This document shows positions 1 through 9,178 of a stretch of DNA of 27,396 nucleotides, in pieces. Source of the stretch: Asterionellopsis glacialis. Taxonomy: Eukaryota; Bacillariophyta; Plagiogrammaphyceae; Rhaphoneidales; Asterionellopsidaceae. The notes below the pieces were generated by a model. That model saw only the letters and a list, made by a program, of their open reading frames with translations. It ran no database searches and was not told the DNA's origin. The stretch lies in contig WKLE02000281.1 in NCBI GenBank assembly GCA_014885115.2, positions 1 through 27,396 on the forward strand, in the 5' to 3' direction. The stretch's first letter is position 1, and each line of letters starts with the position of its first letter. Both the position numbers and the translations under genes were made by a program.

Positions 1-1
1 T

Positions 2-124
2 GGTGAGGCTACTTGTCATGTTGTTGTTACTGACGAAGTGACCGGTGGAACAGCATCTGTTCCTATCTCATATGAGGAAGAGCCTTTACCGTTAGAAAAA
101 TTATTACAATCTAATAGTTGGTGA
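2..124 (+). CDS. 3' end of an unidentified protein-coding gene (partial)
   Basis: An open frame enters from the left edge and ends at TGA 122-124, giving 40 codons with no start in the window. The visible tail includes HVVVTDEVTGG and ends EEEPLPLEKLLQSNSW. Alternating hydrophobic residues suggest a final beta-strand followed by a short acidic, proline-containing helix, which looks like a real C-terminus. I do not recognise the family. The gene is tail-to-tail with the fluoride exporter, with a 288-base spacer. Without the upstream sequence, the frame choice rests only on protein-like composition and the gene-poor sequence after the stop. Confidence 0.5.
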   Translation, partial: GEATCHVVVTDEVTGGTASVPISYEEEPLPLEKLLQSNSW

Positions 125-412
125 GTCTCAGTGTTCCCGACACATTGTTTTTACTCACGTACGAGTAAGAAGTGAATTTAAAAACACATTTGATGGTTGT
201 GATATGTTCGTACGAAATACTGTTCCCAGTGGAATAGGATACGATTTAAGGAAACGAAAAAAAGTTAATTTAAGTATGACTCTCAGTCTTTTAACGTCTC
301 TAGTTTAATTTTTTAGTTATGGTTTGTGTTTAGGGTTTCTCTTTCAGAACAAATTGTTCAATGCAAAACAATCCATAGTTTACGATTATTGTTTGCGTTA
401 TGGTTCTCTCTT

Positions 413-3400
413 TTAGAGGAATAAGAATCTTAAACCGCCGCCATTATTGTCATCATCATCACCAAAGGGTGTTGTTACTGTTCCCGTTGTATTGGTTATA
501 GCTGCCACAGCTGTCGTGGTCGTGTCATCGGCCCAATCATTCGAAGCACGGGTAAGGAAACCAATTAGAAACCCCCAAAATAATGTAGCAACAGCATAGG
601 TAACACCATCCCATTTAAAAATGATGGGATCTAATCCTGATAATATTTCTCTTACAAAGGCTGCCAACGACGACAAGGATCCCCCAAAACCAGAAATCAT
701 TGCTAATACTACGATACTTTCTTCTGGACCAGGATTACCTGCCAGCAATCTTCCTAAACTACCACTCAAGGCACATGCTAATATATTACAAGCAAAGGTC
801 CCTAATGGAAAGCCCGGACGCCAATAATTAAATTTGACAAGTCTCCACCGTGCCAAGACACCAAAGGGAGAGAATAACAAACTAATAGCAACTTGTTGCT
901 GTCCAGCTTCATTAAAAAAGAATATGGATGTTACTTCTGTAATCAATGCCATCATAAAGATAGCTGTAGCGACAGCTCGTACAGACGGTAAATCACGATC
1001 TGTTGCAACTTCATTAATTACACGATTTCGCTGCCGCTGACGATTACGGGTGCGTTGTTTCTGCTGTCGTTTTCTTCGGATACTTAAAGTTGGTGATGAT
1101 GTATTGGTATGGATACTTCCACTACTTTCGGATTGTGCATCATAATCACTGTCAGCACCATCTTCCAAACTGCTTGCTAAACGGCGTGGGTATTGTTCTG
1201 CTGCTATACCATGATTACTGCCACTAGTAGCATTGTGATTGCTGTTCCGTTCATCACTATCATCATTGTCGTCATCAAAATAATAATCATCGTCATCATC
1301 TTCAGATCCACGAATACGAATACCATATCCACCACGTCGATCATCACGTTTGGCTTCACGACGACATCTCCATACAAAGTGATACACAGCAGCATGTTGT
1401 CCAAATCGGTATGCCACAATTGGTAATTGTAGACCAATCAAATACCCCACAATGGCTTCACCGATTTGTCCATTCCTCAACAAATTCACCATACTTGAAT
1501 TCCATGATGTAAAACTTGACAATGCACCACAGAATCCGATACGTAATCCCAACAACAAATCATCACTCATAGCCTCAGGTGTTGTACCTACATCCCATCC
1601 ATCGGCAATGTTAATTCGTTGGATTCGAGATAGATTTGTACCAATTGTAGAGGTAACATCATGTACGAAATGGTCTAACCCTTCCCCTTGAGGATTTCGA
1701 AGTCTTTGTCCCTCATTGGGAGGTGGTGTCAATATCCGACGTGACGGTTGTCCTGGTGGTATTACCACCGTCGCGGTTGTGTGTTGGCCCTCCTCCATGG
1801 TCATACCGTTCGGAACACTTCGTGTACTTTGTTGTACAAAATCATTCATTACATTTTCATCGTCACTCAAGTGCTGCTGCTGCTGTTGTTCACTGATAGA
1901 ACTTAATGTTTGTAAGTGTTTCATTTTTGATTTCGTCGGTGGCGGAGTTGACATGGCAGAACTGTTGTCAGCCGTAATACCTGCATCACCATCACCACCA
2001 CTATTACCCATCTGGTTATCTTCTTCTTGTTCTTCTTGGAATTCTAAATCAAATAAACTACTTTGTGGTTCCTGATGCTGTTGTTGATGATTTGTATAGC
2101 TTTTCCTTCCACGACCAGTATTGTTTGTTGGAGACGATGAGGATGTGGGTGATATTTGACTTCGTCTTTTTGTTGTTGTTGTTGTCTGATAGTTATGAGG
2201 AGCATCTTCAAAATTACTATAATGCTCCATCACATCCATAGCTTCCTTTTTCCCTGGAAATAATACCAAACATGGCGATGCACGTATACGCCGTTCTAAT
2301 GCTTGCAATTGTACCTCACGTAATTCATCTTCGGCAGATTGTGCTGCTTCTGCTGCAGCCCGTTTAACTTTATTTTTCGTTCGCCATACATCGTATTTTG
2401 ATGCAAATCGTCCCTTTTGACGATATGGATGCAAATGGTGATGATCATGATTGTGATGCTCTTGCTCATATTCTTCTTCTATTTGTTGTCGTGTACGTCG
2501 TCGCAAAGATGCTACAGAGGATGGCTTTACTTCTGTCATGGGAGAAGGGGTTGTCGGAACTTTTGAAAGAGCAGCAGTAGCAGCTGCAGAAGAAGCTTGA
2601 TTTCCTTCCGGTTGCTCCTCTATGTCATCGCCTTTTTGCATTTGATCATTATTAGCACCACCATTCAAAAGTTGCGAAGCTACAGCAACTTCTGCTGCTG
2701 CTAATTGTCTAGATGTAGGACTTCCAATACTATTCGGCGATAATGGACTTTTGACTCGAAATTCGGGAGAAGCTGGTACGGATACTGACTCATGATCGAC
2801 TACTGCTGCCCCTGCCGCCGAGGATAATGGTGGTGGTGGTGATGGTCTCATGGTAGTTGCTGCGGTTAATGTTTTTCGTGTATTGACAATTTCAATCACA
2901 TCATTGCCACTTCCTAGAAATCCCATGAGGAAACAACTTAGACAATTCAATGGCAAGTTGGTAAAAAGTGCTGAATCGGGAGAAAAGGTATCATCAAAAA
3001 AGGCAAACCAATTGGCGGCTGCTAAACGAAATACAATGCCCAATTGTCCAAAGATGGATAAAATGACAATATCATCGTAAGTCTTCCAAAACTTTTCCAT
3101 CCATTTCCTATCGTCTTCCATTTGCTGTTGTCGTTCAAGCATTACTTGGTGACGACGAGCAGCTGCTGCACGATTGGTACTACTATTGTTGGAATACCAA
3201 GAAGGGTTGTTGTTGTTGTTATTCGACGCCGAGGGAGATTGATTGGGCGGTGGTGGTGGAGGTGACAATGTAAATTCCATGGGTCCTGTTGCAGTGCTAG
3301 ATTGTGAACCACCGACATCACTATTGGTGGGGGAAGCTCGATTATTAGATGGATAAAAAAAGTTATGAACTGGTTGTGCAATGTGTGTACTGATCGTTGC

Positions 3401-4222
3401 GGAAACACCATCCCAACTCTGTTGTATATATTCATCAATTTGATCTTGATTGTACGCTGTTGCAAGAACCTGTTGTTGCTGTTGCTGTGCGCTGGTAGGA
3501 ATCGTCGCAGCAACAGCAACAGTAGATTTAGTTGGGTTTGAAGTTGTTGGCGTTGCAGGTGTATTCGCACTCGTAGCAGCTCGTTGCTGCTGTTGTTGTT
3601 GGGATTGTCGCCCTATTACTTGGGCAGATGCCGCTAACACAGGTATTGCTGCTGTTGTTGTTGCTTTTACATTAGGGATAGTTGGAAATGCTGAGGTACC
3701 ATTGTTGCGTTCGTTTGTCACTAATATTGAATGACTCTGATTTGTTCGTTTTTGATTCCGTGGAGGTGTTGATCCTGGTGGTGGCAGTGGAAGTGGTCCT
3801 TTTCGTCCACTACATCCCCGAGGCGATGGTGGATAAGAAGATATGGAATGATGAGATAGTTCTTGTTGTCTCGATGCTGATGTTTTTGTACTTTGTTGCT
3901 GTCCATTGCCATTATCTTTTGCAGTTGTTGCTGTTGTAGAAACACCAGAAATATTGTTTCCTTCTTCTTCTTCTTCTTGCTGTGGAATTGTGGCTGCTAC
4001 ACCAGCGACATCGATATGACTACTACTTTCATTTTTATTTGTCGTCAATGGAGAAGGCTCCATTATTGTTTGTGATTGTGATTGTCGTCCTGGAGGGGCA
4101 TCATTGGCATTATTATTATTATTAGTTGTCACTTCCATTGTCTTTGGTGTGTCATTGTGTGTGCGAACACAATAAGAGACAAGAAGTGGAATCAACAATA
4201 AACAAAAAAACCGCACCCCCAT
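413..4222 (-). CDS. FEX: Two-domain fluoride exporter (CrcB/FEX family) with large disordered insertions
   Basis: Eukaryotic FEX proteins are fused tandem CrcB/Fluc channels that export fluoride across the plasma membrane. The single 1269-codon frame starts with a hydrophobic leader (residues 3-18). A Ser/Gln/Asn-rich region follows to about 380. Repeat one begins with FGQLGIVFRL and LPLNCLSCFLMGF (pore Asn at N426). It resumes after about 400 low-complexity residues with GFCGALSSFTSWN (F904, W907). A linking hydrophobic helix lies near 1090-1115. Repeat two carries PFGVLARWRL, FACNILACALSG (N1146) and GFGGSLSSLAAF (L1186, F1189), then a last membrane segment near 1225-1240. Yeast FEX is about 375 aa, so the excess is almost all insertion. 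No intron is needed. The family call is firm; membrane location is inferred from the family. The leader could be a signal peptide or just an N-terminal hydrophobic stretch. Confidence 0.88.
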   Translation of the reverse strand: MGVRFFCLLLIPLLVSYCVRTHNDTPKTMEVTTNNNNNANDAPPGRQSQSQTIMEPSPLTTNKNESSSHIDVAGVAATIPQQEEEEEGNNISGVSTTATTAKDNGNGQQQSTKTSASRQQELSHHSISSYPPSPRGCSGRKGPLPLPPPGSTPPRNQKRTNQSHSILVTNERNNGTSAFPTIPNVKATTTAAIPVLAASAQVIGRQSQQQQQQRAATSANTPATPTTSNPTKSTVAVAATIPTSAQQQQQQVLATAYNQDQIDEYIQQSWDGVSATISTHIAQPVHNFFYPSNNRASPTNSDVGGSQSSTATGPMEFTLSPPPPPPNQSPSASNNNNNNPSWYSNNSSTNRAAAARRHQVMLERQQQMEDDRKWMEKFWKTYDDIVILSIFGQLGIVFRLAAANWFAFFDDTFSPDSALFTNLPLNCLSCFLMGFLGSGNDVIEIVNTRKTLTAATTMRPSPPPPLSSAAGAAVVDHESVSVPASPEFRVKSPLSPNSIGSPTSRQLAAAEVAVASQLLNGGANNDQMQKGDDIEEQPEGNQASSAAATAALSKVPTTPSPMTEVKPSSVASLRRRTRQQIEEEYEQEHHNHDHHHLHPYRQKGRFASKYDVWRTKNKVKRAAAEAAQSAEDELREVQLQALERRIRASPCLVLFPGKKEAMDVMEHYSNFEDAPHNYQTTTTTKRRSQISPTSSSSPTNNTGRGRKSYTNHQQQHQEPQSSLFDLEFQEEQEEDNQMGNSGGDGDAGITADNSSAMSTPPPTKSKMKHLQTLSSISEQQQQQHLSDDENVMNDFVQQSTRSVPNGMTMEEGQHTTATVVIPPGQPSRRILTPPPNEGQRLRNPQGEGLDHFVHDVTSTIGTNLSRIQRINIADGWDVGTTPEAMSDDLLLGLRIGFCGALSSFTSWNSSMVNLLRNGQIGEAIVGYLIGLQLPIVAYRFGQHAAVYHFVWRCRREAKRDDRRGGYGIRIRGSEDDDDDYYFDDDNDDSDERNSNHNATSGSNHGIAAEQYPRRLASSLEDGADSDYDAQSESSGSIHTNTSSPTLSIRRKRQQKQRTRNRQRQRNRVINEVATDRDLPSVRAVATAIFMMALITEVTSIFFFNEAGQQQVAISLLFSPFGVLARWRLVKFNYWRPGFPLGTFACNILACALSGSLGRLLAGNPGPEESIVVLAMISGFGGSLSSLAAFVREILSGLDPIIFKWDGVTYAVATLFWGFLIGFLTRASNDWADDTTTTAVAAITNTTGTVTTPFGDDDDNNGGGLRFLFL

Positions 4223-4993
4223 GTTAGTTACGTAAATCCTCTGGTAACGCTGGCTTTGCCGGGATAGCTCGCTCAGCGCAACTCGAAAATTAAAAAATAA
4301 TAGGCAAAACTGATAATTGTTAGTTTTTTCGTATTGATGTAGAATACAAAGTTCTATTTTACTCAGGACACTCTAAAATTAGTTTGCCAAGACCATTCTC
4401 CTGTCTGGGGGAGTGACACTGTTGCAGGAGGGGGAGGTTTACTATTGTCTCATGTACTTTGTTCTTTACGTGGTTTTCAGTATAGTTCCAAATGTTCGAA
4501 CTAGACCAGATGGAGGAGTTGTTCATCGTTTCAAAAAAGTGGGTTTCATTCAACGGATGAATTTAATGCCTACGTACAATATTGGTACATATAGGATTGG
4601 ACATATGTATCCGAATAATACCATGTGTATCACGCGCGGGTGGAAAACTCAACGCAACTTCCGGCTGGGGACAACCCGATTATTGAGATTGGGGGCGCGT
4701 TTCGCTTCTCTTCTCGGAGAGAAGGATTTCTCCAGAATATCCTCCTCGTCCTATGTTTTTTGTTGGTTTTGTGTGTGCATTGCAGATATTGGAGGCTATC
4801 AAAGTGGGTCTCTACTTGTATCTAGAGAGGAGAGAGAGCGAATCTTTGTATTGACTATCGACGTTGAAAGCGTTCAGTCTAGTTTGCTGCACAGGATAGA
4901 AAGTAAGAGGCAACATCACTGCAGTCATCACGGTATAGAAGTTTTCGATTCTACGTATTCTCAGATTGACAAGAAGCATCAATCATTGTCATC
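4223..4993. other. Divergent intergenic region between FEX and the DENN-ENTH gene
   Basis: This 771-base spacer separates two head-to-head genes and should hold both promoters and 5' UTRs. AT-rich sequence lies near the FEX side (about 4285-4345). A purine-rich stretch with TCTAGAGAGGAGAGAGAG lies near 4820-4838, on the DENN side. An open frame at 4413-5105 crosses into the first DENN exon in another frame. It has no recognisable domain and I do not accept it as a gene. No other feature is supported. Confidence 0.5.
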
Positions 4994-7900
4994 ATGGCAA
5001 CAGCTCCACCTGTACCAGGTGCAGCACAAGCTCCGGTACCTCCACCAGCAGCGGCAGCAACACAACCGCAAGCAACATCGTGGCCATTGTATGATTTATT
5101 TTTAGATGTTCCGCATCCAGCTTCATCACCGAAATGTCCACCTTATTTTGTCATTGGGACACCTGATAATAGATCTGATTTAGTCTTGAAAGAATTTGGA
5201 GATGCAAATTCCATTAGTAAAATTGCAAGATTTGCATTTCCAGATTTTGATGATCAAGGTACGTTCATTAGTGGCAACGAATGAAAAAAAAAAAGAAATG
5301 TAATGCAAGAAACTTTTACATTTTGTACCAATATGGAATGCATTTGAAGTGGAACTATAAAAGAGTGCATTTGAATTAAACTGTGCTTGAAGTAGTTCAA
5401 TCCATGCATCCATTCAATCTTAACCACCCTTTTCCTCTCGCTCTCGCTTTGACTCACACGCAACAAACACTTGCATATCATAATATTATTATTTTTTTCT
5501 CATGTGCATTGTTATAATACAGTACCATTGCCACCTAAACCACCCAATCCTGAAATAGGTGGTGGTGCTGGTTTAAATCGTTATGATAGGTATTGGTATC
5601 ATCATTCTGGATTTCAACATCATACCTTTTCCTTGCAATTAAGTGATGGGATACGTGTCCATGGACATGTCCGATGTTATTTGCCCTTTCATTTAGAGGC
5701 AAGGACCCGTTATGATGTGGGACGTCGTGGTATTCGGGCCTTTGTTCTTTTGACCCGTGCTAAAGGTGGAGATGCCTTGTTTTCCAGTATATTGAAAACT
5801 GTGGAAGCCATTAGTGCACAGCAGGGGTCGACAGTACCGGAGTTTCATCCCTCGGCCGAACCTCAACGTGCATTTTTGCATGCGTTGCACAGGAATCATT
5901 CGGCTATTTCGATTAATTATGTGTCTAAACCGGATGATAAAAAGGTACCCATGGCTGTATCACTTCAGGGTGCTGAATTTGGAAATCGTCCACCCTTTCT
6001 GCCGGTCGATACATGTCGATTTTTAATGCCTGTATCCTTGTTGCAACCCGCCGCAACGGATCCTAATTCGTCTGCAGCCGCATCGCTCGCATCACCCATG
6101 ATGCCACTTTTACGATGCTTGGGTGTCTCACATTCCTTGCGATTGTTATCAGCCTTGTTAAGTGAACGTCGTGTATTGTTGGTATCGTCCAGTCCGACAC
6201 GGTTAAGTATATGCGCACGATCGGCCATCTCCATGTTGGCTCAGGGATTGATGCATTGGCAACATTTGTTTATCCCTGTATTACCACCACATTTACTCCA
6301 ATACTTGGCAGCACCAGTCCCCTACCTCATGGGAATATCCTCCAATTTGTTACCACGTGTCGATACGATCCCCGAAATTGGTGAATTACTCATTATTAAT
6401 TTGGATACCAATAACATGGAAATTCGTAACATCCATCCAACTCAAGTCTTGACCAAAATTCCGGATTTATTTCGGGAAGATGTACCCCAAGACCCTAGTT
6501 CCATGGCGGCGGCGGGTCCGTCCGCACCGGGTGGTGTGGGGAATGGTGGGAGTGGCACCTCGGGTAGTTCGGGCAGTGGATCAAACAATTTGATGTCGGT
6601 ATCACCTGCACAGGGTTTGGCACATGAATTGTATGATATCTTAAAAGCAGATAAAAAAACTATCAGTGGTGAGTCGGATGTTCAAGCAGCCACACAGGCG
6701 GCTGTCAAGAAAACCAAGGAAACTGTCAGTAAGGTATGGGGCAAGATGAAAGAAAAGGGTAACAAATTCCTGGCCAAACAATCAGGATCCTACATTTCAG
6801 AGTCAGACCAACAGGATCAAGTGCAAGATGGTGCCGGTGACGAAACAGAAGTATTGGATGAAAGTAATCATCATAATCATCAACCTCCAAAGACACCCTC
6901 GACAACTTCGGATTACATATATGCAGAAGCCTGTCAGAATGAAGCAGCTGAAGAAGAGGCTAGAATTGCATTCACAATCTTTTTCCTATGTATGTTTGGT
7001 GATATGAAGTGGTATTTAACATTGAGTCAACCAGGACAACCACCACAATTGGATCGTAACAAATTCATACAATTCAAACGATCTAGAGGTGAGGGAGAAG
7101 GAACCTCCATCTTTCCACTGTTGACAAATTTAGTTCATTCACAAATGTTTGAACAATTTTCACAAGCACGTGTGGAAGAAATTCGTACACGAGCTCCCAT
7201 TGGCCGTGATGCGCCTCTTTTCCTTGTGTGCTCGAATCACCATCGGGCACAACAAATTGATTTTGTACTATCGGACATTCGTCGTGTGGCACGTCAAATG
7301 GCACAAACCAACCCTAGTCGGTTTTTAATCCAATCCAATGCCACAGCACGACGATTGGCTATGACGTTAACATCCAATAAAGGATACGAAGGTGATTATC
7401 AACAAGCCCTGGCACAATTGTCGGAAATGGCAAGAGAAGCTTCTGCAGTCTTATCTGATGTTATGGCAGTTGTATGGATGAGAATTCGTGATTCAAAAGG
7501 AATGCAATGGAAACATGGATTATATGCACTCTACATTGTTAAAAATCTATTATTGCATGGTGTAAGTTGTTAACTTTTGTGTGTGATGACTATGGATGTC
7601 ACGGAACCCAAGGTTCTTCCCCACTGTGTTGGAAAGATATATCATGTCACTTTTTGAGTGTTGTACTTTTGTCTTACAACAATGGCTTTATCTCTACCAT
7701 TCTCTCTATCTTTGTACTACTTCCACACATGCATATAGCCTCTTGCTGCCATCATTGAAGTGACGGATGGGTTAGATAAAATTCGTGCCATGACGAAATT
7801 CACAGATACTTTCCGTAAGGAATCAGCACAACAAATTCGTGAGGCTGCATCACAAGTTTACAATCTCCTTGTAGACCGTGCCAAGTTATTCACTATGCGT

Positions 7901-8893
7901 CGATTCTGTGCTGACCGTCGTCGTTTAATTCGTAATCCTCCTAAAGGACGCTTGCCAAGAGATAATCGATTACGTGTCTTTAGTCCCTTTGTCAAGGTCC
8001 ATGCCGCACTGGCACCCAATGGTGCAACTCCGTCTAAAGCACCTCAGGTCCCACCACCTGCTGCTGCTCAACAAGCACCTCATCCTCACCACCTTCAGCA
8101 ACAGCAGCAACAACAGCGCTATTATCAACAGCAGCCCACAGTTGCAGCGATCCCTCCTCGTGGTGGTCCGGCAGGAGCCCCGGTCGATCCTGTAGCCGAC
8201 CTATTAGGATTTGCAGCAGGTGGACCCGTAGCTAATGCTGTAGCAGAACGCGAACAAAAAGCAAACGATGTTCTTGGTTTGATGGGTAACATGTCCGTTT
8301 CCGGCGGAGGACAAGCACGGCCACCACAACAGCAGCCTACTATTGTTCAAATGCCACCTCAAGCGCAGCAACCTACGCCTGCATTTGCACAACCGCAACC
8401 TGCACTCCCACCACAACAGCAGCAGCAACGCCCTCCTCAAGCTGCTGCTGCAGCAGCTCCACCTGCATTTGCTCAGCAACCTCCTCCGCAGGCTCCTATG
8501 GCTTACCAACAGCAACAAGCAGCTGCATTGGCAAGGGCGGGTCCTGCCCCTATTGCTGCTCCTGGTGGCACCTCCCATCAGTACCCTGGAATGGCACAAG
8601 CACCCCCTCCGCAGCAACAGCAACAATATCCTCCTCAACCACGTCAAGCAAATCCATTCCAACCTCCTCCATCTCAACCCCAGTATCAAATGCCTTTCCC
8701 GCCTCAGCAGCAACAACAACATCCCGGGTATCCACCCAATCCAGCTGCCTATCAGGGTCAGCCAGTACCGCCACAACAACCTGCTCCCAACATGTTTGCA
8801 ACTGCTCCACAGCAGCAGCAGCAACAGCAACAACAACCGCCTCCGCGAAAGAACTTGTCGCAATTTGATCCTATGGCTGATCCCTTTGCTTGA
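4994..8893 (+). CDS. DENN domain plus ENTH/ANTH-like fusion protein with Pro/Gln-rich endocytic tail (3 exons)
   Basis: Exons 4994-5258, 5523-7561 and 7739-8893 splice into 1152 codons with intact frame at both junctions. DENN modules are usually Rab guanine-nucleotide exchange factors. An upstream DENN begins near residue 32 (PPYFVIGTPDNR). The core DENN spans about 280-400, with LLSERRVLLVSS (E303-R305) and WQHLFIPVLP (W334). The downstream DENN lies at about 565-640 (IAFTIFFLCMFGDM, SQMFEQF). A helical stretch from about 655 to 830 contains WKHGLYALYIVKNLLLHG, joined by intron 2 to PLAAIIEVTDGL. This resembles the ENTH/ANTH/VHS superhelix that binds phosphoinositides in clathrin adaptors. 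The tail (865-1152) is Pro/Gln-rich with DLLGF (922-926), NPF (1073-1075) and DPF (1149-1151). DENN assignment is strong and ENTH-like assignment moderate. A Rab-linked role in endocytosis is inference. Confidence 0.87.
5259..5522 (+). other. Intron 1 of the DENN-ENTH gene
   Basis: A 264-base intron with donor GTACGT and acceptor ATACAG, preceded by a T-rich tract near 5489-5498. Splicing joins the single base after codon 88 to TA, restoring a valine codon and linking upstream DENN sequence without a frame break. The unspliced frame stops at 5282-5284, shortly after the donor, which supports removal. Confidence 0.88.
7562..7738 (+). other. Intron 2 of the DENN-ENTH gene
   Basis: A 177-base phase-0 intron with consensus donor GTAAGT and acceptor CATATAG. 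It falls inside the ENTH-like region, between LLLHG and PLAAII. The unspliced frame ends almost at once (VSC stop). Splicing gives a continuous helical domain with hydrophobic periodicity across the junction. Confidence 0.9.
8810..8836 (+). repeat. CAG/CAA glutamine-codon run
   Basis: Nine consecutive glutamine codons (mixed CAG and CAA) in the tail of the DENN-ENTH gene. They are the longest run among several Q clusters between about 8095 and 8836. Codon mixing suggests a selected or at least stabilised polyglutamine tract rather than a fresh triplet expansion. Similar Q runs occur in the neighbouring FEX gene on the other strand (about 3470-3487 and 3583-3606). Confidence 0.85.
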
Positions 8894-9178
8894 GCAATCT
8901 TCTTTTGACACCTGGCTTATCATCGTTTAAAGAATTTTTGATAAGAAGAAAGGAAAGTAGAAATATAAATCTAACGAAAAAAGTCATTTTTTTAAAATGG
9001 TGAACCAATTTTTTCAATCGAGACCAAAGTTTTGGACAAAAAAAAAGTTTGTAAAGAAATCGTACCTACCATAATGTAAAGAGGGCCTTCACACCATGGA
9101 TTCTCATTTCTGTATTACTCATCTTTTAGATTCGATACAGTTTACGGTAAGATTCTCTACTCTCTCTATATCGAGTTT

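Noticed and set aside
4413..5105. 230-codon open frame upstream of and overlapping the first DENN exon
   Set aside because: No domain or signal is recognisable, its composition is not protein-like, and its end overlaps the real DENN exon 1 in another frame. Most of it is better read as promoter and 5' UTR.
8204..8923. 239-codon minus-strand frame rich in Leu and Arg
   Set aside because: It is the antisense shadow of the CAG/CCA-rich tail of the DENN-ENTH gene. Reverse-complemented Q/P codons give Leu/Trp/Arg runs.
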